Assembly (NCBI RefSeq): GCF_047675955.1
Contig: NC_132910.1
Location: forward strand, 109,537,143 to 109,601,142
Length of the DNA stretch: 64,000 bases
Origin: Chlorocebus sabaeus
Lineage: Eukaryota; Chordata; Mammalia; Primates; Cercopithecidae
Direction of reading: 5' to 3'
The notes beneath the pieces are model-generated. The model saw only the letters and a list, made by a program, of their open reading frames with translations. It was not told the DNA's origin and did not search any database. The translations under genes were made by a program, and so were the position numbers. The first letter of the stretch is position 1. Each line of letters starts with the position of its first letter. Positions 1-11,800 of the stretch are shown here, in pieces.

Positions 1-195
1 TAACCAGTTTCTTTAAAGTATGGCAAGCTAACTTTAAAATGTTGAGACTAACAGATGTCAGAATGTCTTTCTGCATAGTACTGAACAGAATATACACAGA
101 ATGATTATGAAATAAAAATTTTATACTATATCTAAGATTGTCCCATAAAAAAATTATGAGTATTTCTTTTAAATAAACTTTATAAGAATGCAGCA
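1..195 (+). other. ETFDH: Possible ETFDH 3' UTR end
   Basis: In human, ETFDH lies just beyond PPID in convergent orientation. On the plus strand AATAAA occurs at 111-116 and 172-177, compatible with a terminal 3' UTR. No ETFDH coding sequence is visible, so this rests on synteny alone. Confidence 0.3.
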
Positions 196-311
196 TCTTC
201 CTACCTCTTCAGTTCTTCAGAGATTCAGTACCTAGAGCAAAATTCACTACTGGACTTGACCTTTAACTTGCCAAAGTGAAGTATTCAAATATAAAAATGA
301 ATATATATTCT

Positions 312-478
312 AGACCAAAGTTTTATTGAAACACAGTCATACCCATTGGTTACACATTGTCTATAGCTGATTTTGAGTTACAACCACAGAGTTGGTGGGT
401 ATGACAGATTACATGGTCCACAAAGCCTAAAAACTTTATGATCTGGCCCTTGCAGAAAAAGTATGCCCATCCCTGAAC
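312..478. mobile_element. DNA transposon fragment (hAT/MER1-like)
   Basis: The stretch running from tttattgaaacacagtcat to aaagtatgcccatccctg matches from memory a common mammalian hAT-type non-autonomous element. The precise family is not certain. Confidence 0.45.
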
Positions 479-677
479 AAGTTTGTGTGTCTGTGTGCGT
501 GTGTGTATTATCTATAAGTATGAAAACTTAGCATCAGCCAACCATAGATACATCAAAGAATTGAAGGAAACAATATACAAACTAAACTGTCATCTCTTTA
601 TTCAATAAGATGTGTCTTTACAACACCATTATTCTTTATGAATAATGCAGATAACCATTTTAAAAAACATTTTACTT

Positions 678-981
678 GGTCGGGCACAGTGGCTCACACC
701 TGTAATCCCAGCACTTTGTGGAGGCCAAGGCAGGGGCAGATCATGAGGTCAGGAGTTCAGGACCAGAGTGACATGACCAATATGGTGAAACCCCATCTCT
801 ACTAAAAATACAAAAATTAGCCGGGCGTGGTGGCATATGCTTGTAATCCCAGCTACTTGGGAAGCTGAGGCAGGAGAATCACTTGAACCCGGGAGGCAGA
901 GGATGCAGTGAGCCGAGATCGCACCACTGCACTCCAGCCTGGGTGACAGAGCAAGACTCCATCTCAAAGAAACAAACAAAA
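678..981 (+). mobile_element. Alu (S-type)
   Basis: A full-length dimeric Alu with a degenerate A-rich tail (aaagaaacaaacaaaa), downstream of the PPID stop and possibly within its 3' UTR. It is antisense to PPID. Confidence 0.95.
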
Positions 982-1169
982 CCACTTTACTGACTGTATT
1001 GTGACACGTTTATTAAGCATGAACCCCTATCAGTACTCCTAAACTGTAAACAATAAGGAACTAAGGTGTCAAAAGAAACACATTAGGGATCATATTAATA
1101 GACAAAAACCTTTACATTTTCTTATTGCATTTACACAATCAACACACAATAAGCAAAACTGAATCTTTT

Positions 1170-1258
1170 CTAAGCAAACATTTTTGCATATACTGCCTTC
1201 TCTTTATCTTTCTGTGCCTTTATCTTTTGTTTGACTTTCAGCAGTTCTGCCTGGATAG
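1170..1258 (-). CDS. PPID: PPID coding exon 10 with stop codon
   Basis: The acceptor ttttacag precedes CTATCCAG. Encodes AIQAELLKVKQKIKAQKDKE and ends VYAKMFA, with TAG at 1172-1170. The lysine-rich C-terminus is the family's calmodulin-binding-type tail. Confidence 0.95.
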
Positions 1259-2825
1259 CTGTAAAATAAATATGCAGTGTGAGTTATTTCTCAAAATATC
1301 CAAAAAATTATGGTGACTAACGAACTGTTTTAATGTTAACTACCCCTTGAAAAAACTTCTCCATAAAGTAAGCCCTAGTAACAGAAAATCTGAGCAATCT
1401 CACAAACAACCGAAATGAAACGTAATTTTAGAGGACTGTCAACTGAGAGAACTCAAGCACATCAAGACTTGCCTTCTCCCTCTACATTAGGGAACAGTAA
1501 CTGCTTCCCTTGTTTCATTTTAGTAATAAGAGACCAAAGACATTCTGTAATATCCAGATCTAGTGTCACTATTCATAGTTGGTTTATTTGAAAAACAAGC
1601 TTATTTTTGTCATAGTTTCCTAAAACATATAACCAGTACTTCAGTACTAAGGTTATGGCTACATTCAGCTTGAAGAATGGTCCCAAATGTTAAATTTACC
1701 ATGAATACTGTGTCTTACGATGCTGAGCTCTCGACTAGAATAACCAGAATAGGAACAGAGTCTCAAAGGATACCATAAGACAAACAGTATTTAGACATAT
1801 AAAAAACTACAGAGATGATAACTTGAAGAATAAATAATGTGAAAAACTAGTATATTCTTGAGCGGGAGTAGAATGTAAGCTCTTTGAGGACAGGGACTTT
1901 GACTGTCTTGTTCATTGCTGTATGATAACGCCTGGCCCAACAGCAGGCATTCTGTAATATCTTTTGAACAAACATCTAAAATCTGGCAAAGTGAACAATG
2001 GTTCCTGAGGATAAATTTTTAAATAACAAAACTAACTTTCACTACAAAAGCTGCCAACTTACCTTTATCTTCTGGTGCTATCTCCTGTGCTTTCTTAAGA
2101 TCAGCCTTTAATTGGAAAAAAACATTTAAGTTAGGTGTATGATTTATAGAGGCAGTTGTCTATTTTTAAAAATTAAACATTTGGAACAAAATTTACCAAT
2201 GCTTGATCATATTCTTTTAATCCTTGCCATCCTTGAGCTCTGCGGTACAATGCTTTGGTATTTGATGGGTCTATTTCAAGAGCCTACAAAAAAGTATAAA
2301 GCTAGTATTTGTATCAAAGTATTACGTATTAAGCTTATATGCCAGATTTCAATTCATTGCCTATCAACCCCAAACCCATCCTTCACTGCTCTGTGAAAAT
2401 GGAGCTGAAACCTGCAAATAGCTCTCCTCTGCCAGTGGGCAGTAAGTTTTGTCAGCAGAGGGCACTGAATGGACATGGGGGAGAAAGATATTTCTCTACC
2501 AGTTTCCAGTATGCTCCCCACACTGTGGTTTCAATCTCCCAAATAGGCCTGAACTAACTTATGAGAGAAAATCATTTTGAAGAAAAATTTTTATATACTT
2601 TTCACTTGAATTATAAGTTTTTTAGGAACATTAATAACTTAATAACTCTTAAGTTATAAACTCTTAAGTTTTTTTTTTAAAGACAAGGTCTCACTCTGTG
2701 GCCCTGGCTGGAGTGCAGTGGCCTGATCACAGCTCACTGCTGCCTCAACCTCGCAAGCTCAAGTGCTGCTCCCACCTCAGCCTCCGAGTGGCTAAAACTA
2801 CAGGTACGTGCCATCACACCAGGTT

Positions 2826-2865
<40 letters not shown>

Positions 2866-5800
2866 GACAGGGTTTCACCATGTTGCTCAGGCTGGTTTCA
2901 AACTCCTGGGATCAAGCAATCTGCCCACTGTGGCCTCCCTAAGTGCTGGAATTACAAGCATGAACCACCATACCCAACCTAGGTTTTTTCTTACAAAAGG
3001 TCTTTTAACCTAAGAGACGTTATGCATCAGGTCTCTCCCCTAGAACAAATATTTTAAAATTATCTTTTGTTTATGTAACATCTTTTAACGGCCCATACTT
3101 AGATTTTATTATCTGCCTCACAGGTCAAAAAGAGATCCGGGCTGGCACAGAGGCTTTTAACTGTAATCCCAGCACTGTAGGAGGCCAAGGTGGGTGGACA
3201 GCTTGAACCCAGGAGTTAAGAGACCAGCCTGGGCAACATGGCGAAAACCCATCTCTACAAAAAATTTAAAAATCAGCGGGGTATGGTGACGAGTGCCTGT
3301 AGTCCCAGCTCCTTAGGAGGCTGAGGTGGGAGGATCACCCGAGCCCAGGAGGTTGAGGCTGCAGTGAACTTTGATTGCACCACTACACTCCAGCATAGGT
3401 GACAGAGCAAAACAAACAAACAAGAAACCCAGAGGGAAGACCCATCCTTTCTTTTGATAAGTTTTTTCCTCTGTTGTATGCTCCCTTCTAAATATATTCC
3501 TATCCCTTATTTCATCTACCCTACCAAATTAGGATCTCATTTTAGTTCTACTTGCTCTGAGCATAGCTTGTCTAGGTACATGGCTTAATATGTAAAATTC
3601 TTAAAATGTTTCATTTGGAAAACTTTTCAAACTGCACAACAGGGAAGAGAGTCATAATTGCTCTATTTGAGGAAGGTAAAACTGCCACCTTTCTAGCTTT
3701 ATCAGTTAGCATACCTGGATGGTCCTCCTAAAGATAAATGACCTGTTCCAATAGAACCCATTCTCCATACACAAGTCCTGATGAACCTAAATTGAAACTG
3801 AATCACTTATTTAAGCTTCTTGAGGGTATGGATCTTTTAATTAAAATAACTCGTCTCTGTTAGGTGCTTAAAATGTGCCACGCACTACACTAAATGCCTT
3901 ACATTATGTTATATAACTTTCTATAACGACTCCATGGTGGCTCACACCTGTAATCCCAGCACTTTGGGAGGCTGAGGCAGGTGGATCACCTGAGATCAGG
4001 AGATTGAGACCAGCCTGGCCAACATGGTGAAACCCTGTCTCTACTAAAAATACAAAAATTATCTGGGCATGGTGGCATGCGCCTATAATCCCAGCTACTC
4101 GGGAGGATGAGACAGGAGAATAACTTGAACCTGGGAGGCAGAGGTTGCAGTGAGCGGAGACTGCACCACTGCACTCCAGCCTGGGTGACAGAGTAAGACT
4201 CTGTCTCCAAAAAAAAAAAAAAAAAGAAGAAGAAAAAAAGCCACGCCTGACTGACTCCATAACCCACATTCTTAATCATTCCTAACTTTGTCTTCCAATG
4301 CCTAACACATAATAGGTGCTCTTAAGTAAATACATGAGCTGATATATGTGCTTCGAGAAAAAAAGGCAAGGATCTTCATGGCTGTTGAGTGACAGTTATA
4401 AGCAAAATGAATGCAGAGAAAGAATTGAGGGTCCAAAATATTTAGAAACAAAATGTTTTCTTAAGCCTCAATAGGTCCTATGCAATAAGATATATTAATA
4501 TATATAAAAATTGCTACTATTCAAACTAAGTCTTAATCCAACTTACTCAAAAAGTTCAAGATTAAACAGACTTACCTCCAAACAACTGTCAATTGCTCCC
4601 TGCCAATTTGACATCTTCAGTTTACAAGCACCAATATTCAGTACACAGCTTAAAGCTATAGGTTGCAGCTTGGCTCTATCTGCTGTCTCAATAACAGCCT
4701 TTGAACTGTCCACGTATCTGTAGAGCGCATTAATAAAAGCAGTATGAAAGGCCACATAAACAGGAATTACTCTTCTTCTGTATGTCCAGAAGTGTTATGT
4801 CATTTCTGATATAAAAAGCTCTAAAAATGCTATTAATAATCTTAATGATCACACTTTTAAAAATTTTTCTTAAGAAGGCTTAAAAAAAATTATTTTTGTT
4901 CCAACTTTTTCCCCCAAAGTGTTCAAAGAGGCCAATGTAAGACCAATTCCCAAATCTAATTATGCACTAGTAACACTTTTCTATTTTTGAAGCTCAGGTC
5001 TCCACTATGTACTTTCCAACATAATTATGTTTGGAACCAGGATTCTCATAATAGGAGAAGGGAATTCAATAGGGGAAAGATGAAGGAGAACTCTATTGCG
5101 TTGATTTTGCATTGTCCCTGAAAAGGGCCCAGAAACTGAGCACACTTGGCCCCCAGAATTTGGTTTCTAAAGCTTCCTTTCTCTGAAAGAAATCAGAGGT
5201 CCTTGGAAAAACTGCCGGATCAGATCTGAAAGCAAGGCAAGATGAGCTTAGCACATCTTGTGCAAAAAAGCAAGCAAGTGCTCACAGACTAATAGGAACA
5301 TGCCAAAGGAAAGGGGCCTTCCACTGAACAAATCTGGAACCCTTTGGGCATGAAAAAGAATGACAGTAATAGTGTACTGACAAACAGAACTGAAAACTAC
5401 CCATAAGATATCCTCTAGTCCCTGCTACTTGGGAGGTTGAGGAGGGAGGATTGCTTGGGCCCAAAAGTTCCAGACCAGCCTGGGCAATATAAGGAGGCCT
5501 TGTTTCTATAAAAAGAAAAAAAAAGAAAAAAAAATATCCATAGGTCTACAGTGATACTTAAAAAATACACAGGAGGCTCTTGCAAACAGAAGAATGCTAG
5601 TTAGTAACTGTACGATGATAAAATTAGAAGATCAGTATAATAACAGATTCAGGCATGGACTTTCAATGATGCCAAGATCCACTGGGTGAAAGGTTGCTAG
5701 GGACTAGATATTCACACAATTTCACAGTACGACCTCAGACTACATAACAAATGCTTCTGGCTGACACTACTTTAACCACATGTGTGAACTCAAACAGGCC

Positions 5801-8800
5801 AAAGGGAAATGTGTCTTCAGGATGTGATATCATAGGTGATACAAAACAACACCTAAGTCTCTTTGCCAAAATATTACACCTCAAACTAATCTTAAGGAAA
5901 CAAACACATACAGATGGAAGTCTATAAAAACAACTGACTTGGAATCCACAAAAACGCAAATGAATAAAAAACCAGGGGAGGTAGGAAACATAAGTAACTA
6001 AAGAGATACTATCACTAAATACAACATATAATCTTAGTTTGGCCCCAGGATTTTTCTAAAAAATTGAAACAACTGGGGACGCTGGAATATGGATTACTTT
6101 TTTATTTTTTATTTGAGACAGAATCTCACTCTGTCGCCCAGGCTGGAGTGCAGTGGCATAATCTCAGCTTGCTGCAACCTCCACCTCCCAGGTTCAAGTC
6201 ATTCTTGTGCCTCAGCCTCCTGAGTAGCTAGGATTACAGGTGTGCACCACCATGCCCAGCTAATTTTTGTACTTTTAGTAGAGACGGGATTTCACCATAT
6301 TGGGCAGGCTGGTCTCCAACTCCTGACCTCAGGTGATCCACCCACCTTGGCCTCCCAAAGTGCTGGGATTATAGGTGTGAGCCACCATGCCCAGCCTAAA
6401 TATGGATTGATATTACCTATCAATATTACTTTGGGGTGTTTTAATGGTATTGAACTTATGTAGAATGTCTTTGTTTCTTAGGAAATACATGCTGAAATAC
6501 TTAGGGTAAAGTATCACAGTATCAACAACTTCCTATTAAAACAGTTCTGTAAAAACATAAACAGCAAAAGTTAAAAATTGGTGAATGTAAGTAAAACATA
6601 TGAATAATTATGTACTACTCTTTCAACTTGTCTTTTGAAATTTCTCAAAATAAGCTGAGGGGAAAAAAAGGAAATGCAACTATTTCAATACAACTCCTTA
6701 TTCAACAAGTAATTTGAAAAAATACAATGAGCAATTCTTAATTTTAGTTTATAATTCAATTTATAATTTCTTAAAAATAATTTGATAGAAATAATATTAC
6801 CTTAAAACTTTTGCATATTTTTTAATGGCCATCTCCCAGTTCTGGGATTTGAAAAAAGTATTTCCAATATTTTTTAAGTCTTCTGTTATTAATAAAATTT
6901 TATCTACCTGTATAAAAAAATACAAAAATGTTGGATTTTAGTAAGTAATATAGATTAATGCTAGATTCTATCATATGAGAGACTGGAACAAAAGCTCAAA
7001 CTTTTAGTACTAAATATTTTCACTTACTAAAGTAATTAAAGTTTGACTAATCTGAAAGTACTCACGTCTTTTAAATCTACATCCGCATCCTCAGGGAAAT
7101 CTGGATGACTGTCGTCAGAGCCATCTTTTGGGAATATTCCCCAGTCATCTCCTTCCTTCAATTCTCCACATTCTGCAATAATGCACAACTGTAAAAATAA
7201 CCCTAAATTGTAGAAGTGCACTATCGTAATAATGAGAGAGAAGTTATACAGCTGAAGTCAGCGCAACACTGTCCACAGATTTCTGTGAGGAGGCTCATTT
7301 ATTTACTATAATGCTGTTTTATACATTCCAACTAATATGACAATGTTACATTTACATAAGCGTTTTACTGCTACTTAGGAGCTCAATAAACACAGAATAA
7401 ATTGGCAATTTTATCACCGTCTATGTAAGTGGCATCAGGTGGGGCATAAGCTTCCGGTTTACTACTATTCTCGTCACATACTGAGCGACAGCCTACCTCT
7501 TAGAAGTAACTGAGCTTCCAACTCCCACTCACCACTCACAACCCTGTCACTTAGGCTGGGTAGTAATACGGTCATTTGGGGGTTTTTTCTTTTTCTTTTT
7601 TCTTTTTTAAGAGACAGCTTCTCACTATGTTGCCAAAGCTGGTTTCCAACTCCTGGTCTCAAGTGATCCTCCCACCTCAGCCTCCCAAAGTGCTGGGATT
7701 ACAAGCATGAGCTATCATGCCCAGCCAATATTAAGGTCATTTTGATTCACAGACATTAAGTACACAAGGGTCTTCAGAGATAATCTAGTCTAAACCCATA
7801 AGTAATTCAGACAGGAGAAAACAGGTGTGGAAAAGTTAAGTAACGAGGTCAAGGCCATGACTCTAGTTAATGCTACAATCCAGACAAGATTTTAGGTTTA
7901 TTATCCTCATGCTGCTATGCACTACTATACATACCAACTCAAAAGTTTTGCAGGTATAAGAAGACTTAACGTAAACTAGCAAAGATAACCAAAAGAAAGT
8001 TGAAATAATAAAAATCTCCTTTAAGACTACCCTAATTGTCTTTCCCATTGTAGAAAAGTTAAAAAAAAAACAAAAACAAAAAAAACTGGCAGATCCAGGC
8101 TCCTATACCCAAAATTATTATAACATTTTTCCAGCTAATAATCACTGATCCTTTTACTTACATTTCTTTAATATAGCAACTAATAGGCTGGGCACGGTGG
8201 CTCATGCCTGTAATCCCGGCACTTTGGGAGGCTGAGGTGGGTGGATCACAAGGTCAGGAGTTCGAGACCAGCCTGACCAACATGGTGAAACCCCGTCTCT
8301 ATTACAAATACAAAAAAAATTAGCCGGGTGTGGTAGCGTGCACCTGCAATCCCTGCTACTCTGGAGGCTGAGGCAGGAGAATAGGTTAAACCCAGGAGGC
8401 AGAGGCTGCAGTGAGCTGAGACTACACCACTGCACTCCAGCCTGGAACAGAGCAAGACTCTATCTCAAAAAAAAAAAAAAAGATAGCAACTAAGATAATA
8501 AGTGCATTTCACTGTAACTTTTTACTTACTTTAGCAGGTTTTTCACCTTTCACTTCCACATTTTCCAATATCCTTGTCACTCCTATTCCTTTAACTACTT
8601 GGCCAAACACCACATGTTTCCCATCCAAATGAGGAGTTGGAACTGTTGTGATAAAAAACTGAGAACCATTTGTGTTGCGGCCTGCGTTTGCCATGCTCAG
8701 TAAACCCTCCCGATCATGCTGTAGAAATAAAAATCATTAAAAGAAAACCAAGGTTAGATGTGTTCTTTCTGAATCGTGTGTTAGTCTGAACTGTTCTTTT

Positions 8801-11800
8801 ACTGAACATAAAACTGGGGTGCACTATACTACCATTTAGATCAAATTGTACTTTCTTTTACTTTTCACTTATAACATTTTTAATTACTTTTTTTTATAAA
8901 CTGCAACCTTTAATTCACAAAACATAGGGCACTTAATCACTTTTTATTAAAAAACCTTATCAAAGTAAATAGGTAACAGAAACAATAGTCTGGGGGAAGC
9001 TTATTTCTAAACCGGCCATGAGAAGACACTTATACTTCACCTTTAAAACAAAGATGCAGCATTATGAAACTCTTGTCATATATTTTGCCCTTTTTATGAT
9101 GAATGCTCTTTTTTTCTGGGAAGATCGGAACAGTCTTCCAAATTCACAAATATGCCTACAGTATGAGTCTTCCTTTACGTATCAATAAACTGGGAACAGT
9201 AATGGGATATTGAATTTACCCAAGACATTCAGTTTGATACTTTCCTAATCTCAAAAGAATCCAAATCATACAGGATTTGGATTAGGTTTTCATCCCAGAT
9301 GAATCAACTCTTCAGAGAGTGCTCAAAAGAAACTACTGCATGCATCCTGAAATCAAAATTCTACCTTTGCATAACACTGTCAAAGCATCTATGAAACCCA
9401 ATTTCAGAACCTTTTCACTTTATCTCCTAGGCTTTCTAAATGTATCCCTTGTTGGTGCATGCACCGTAACTCTCATGTTATATAATGTCTCCTGACACCC
9501 CTCCACCCCACCAAAATGCCTTTTACTCCCCTCAATCTAAATCAAATTCAGATTTTAAGGCCACCAAGTTTATAGAAAGCAAGAACCATATGCCTTGTCT
9601 ATAGGCCCCTTTTCTCTGTATCAACCTGATCGTCACATAACCTTTAGTTTTCATCCTTCTGGTAGCTTCCTTTGGTACAACAGTAACTAGAACTTTATTT
9701 CCTCAACGTGTCTTCCCTCACCCACGTCCCTTTTTAAATTCTGCATCAATACTACGGTTCCTGCCTAACCAAATTTCAGCCATGTTGCCACCTTGCAAGA
9801 CCCAGTCTGCACAGCCTATGTAGCCAGTCATTCCTCCTCAATGACTTCCATAATAATTCAGACTGCATTAATCACATCTTTCTCCTACAGTATACAGACA
9901 GTATGTATTAGCAATGTCATACAAGCAAGGTTATTCAATCAATTTAGCATTTATTTATATACTATCATCCTCCAGTAGTTCCATGTATCTTAATCTTGTC
10001 TCTGAGGTAGGATTATAAATTCCTTGACATCAAGGCCTTTCATTTTTATAAACTTTTGGCGCCAGTGATAGTGCTGCACATAGAATTGCAGTCTCAATAG
10101 ACACTGGCAGGAAGACTGATGACATTTTTTCAAATTATCCTAATAACCTTGCTCATATTCCTTATTTCCAAAAATACCACTTTACTTTTGTACTTACATG
10201 TCCATTCTTATAACTTGAATGATATAATATACCCCCATTACATCTTGGGACAACGAAGATAAGAAGGCACAGGCACCACTAAAGTCCTTTAGGAAGTTGG
10301 ACATTTAACTACATCTGCTATTGTGCAAATCCCCTGACATCCTGGATATTAGTGATGGTTTTGTTGCTCTTCAAATTCAAGGATAAAGATGCACAAGTTA
10401 CCATCCTTCCAACAACGAAAACATTTTTCCTGGAAACAATTTTGCCAGATGCTGGTCGCATGTAAAAACTCATTGGCTTAACTGAAGCATATAAAAACTG
10501 GATCACAATGAAATAATGCTAAATAAAATCTTTACTGCATGAAAACTTTTCCATATTAAAGAACCGTTATTTACAAAAGTGATTCCTTTTACAAGAAATG
10601 GGAGAATCTAAGCACACTTGAGACATTTTTTGGTGTCTTAATCCAACAAGTATTCCAGATATATAATGATATTTTTATCAGCAATAACATGCATGTTCTC
10701 TACTTTACCTTATAATGGAAATTTTCATCTTCAAATTTTTCACCATAAATACTTTCTCCACCTGTCCCATTCTGATTTGAGAAGTCTCCACCCTGAATCA
10801 TAAATTTCTTAATAACTACAAAAAAGGAAAATGGCTATTAGTGACTGAGACGTGGATGCCTTTAGCAATGCTTGTGTGTAACACAACTTTCTAGTGCACG
10901 ACTCTAGTCATGTCACTCTCCTGTCTGCCCTTCCCCACCCGTCCCCGCAATTTCAAATGGGTCACGCTTTTCACCATCTGAATCCAACCTACTTTCACTG
11001 CCTGATCCCCGCTAACATTCAGAAAATCGGTTCAAATGATACCTCCCCTATAAAACTGTCACTGAAATCCCAAAGCTCTATGTCCTAATTTTTCTCCCAC
11101 AGTATCTTGACTCTGCCTACATAACATACGGCATTATGATCTGCCCCTTCCAGCAAACAATGATGTCCTCAAGTACACCAACTCTATTGTTTTACATCCT
11201 CGTAACTATGTGCATGTAAACATATTAGTTACTCAACAATGTCTGCTGAATAAAGACCAATTATTCCCAGTAGATTTGTTCTGCCCTAATGGAAAATTTT
11301 CAGCAAATATATCACTTTGTGTCAAAGGTTACCAAGACTGCTTTCATGTTCAGAGAACCCTAGAGCTCACACAAATCAGTATTTGGTTGGATCACAGTGG
11401 TAACGATACACAGTGAAATGATGAGGGCGAAGACACAGGCTGAATCTGGAAAAATCCATGTGCAGGCTTCCTTATGCTTTCTCCCTCCCATGAAGTGCCA
11501 CAGAACACACACTTCCCCCAGCAACAAAAATGCAGCAACATGTACACAGTATCTCTGCCTAGGAAAGCCAATTAGACACTCAGCACCCAAGGTATTTATT
11601 GGGCACACTCTACCTAATATGTACCAAAATTCCAGACTCCCCAAAAGAAAGCACACGTTCATGTTTGTACAAATAGACTAGGCAGAGTAAATCACCCTTA
11701 CTATTTAGGAAATGGCTCAAGTGTCAAGTTCCCCAACTCCAACCAAGTGCTACTCTTGCAGGCAGACCTTTCTAAGGATAGCAGTCTCACGCTTGCTATG

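Larger units (their letters stand above)
310..1169 (-). other. PPID: PPID 3' untranslated region with alternative poly(A) signals
   Basis: Downstream of the PPID stop on the minus strand, AATAAA hexamers occur at 1014-1009, 602-597 and 327-322. The first gives a short 3' UTR. The later two would place an Alu (678-981) inside the 3' UTR. Which is used cannot be told from sequence; the end at 310 assumes the most distal one. Confidence 0.5.
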
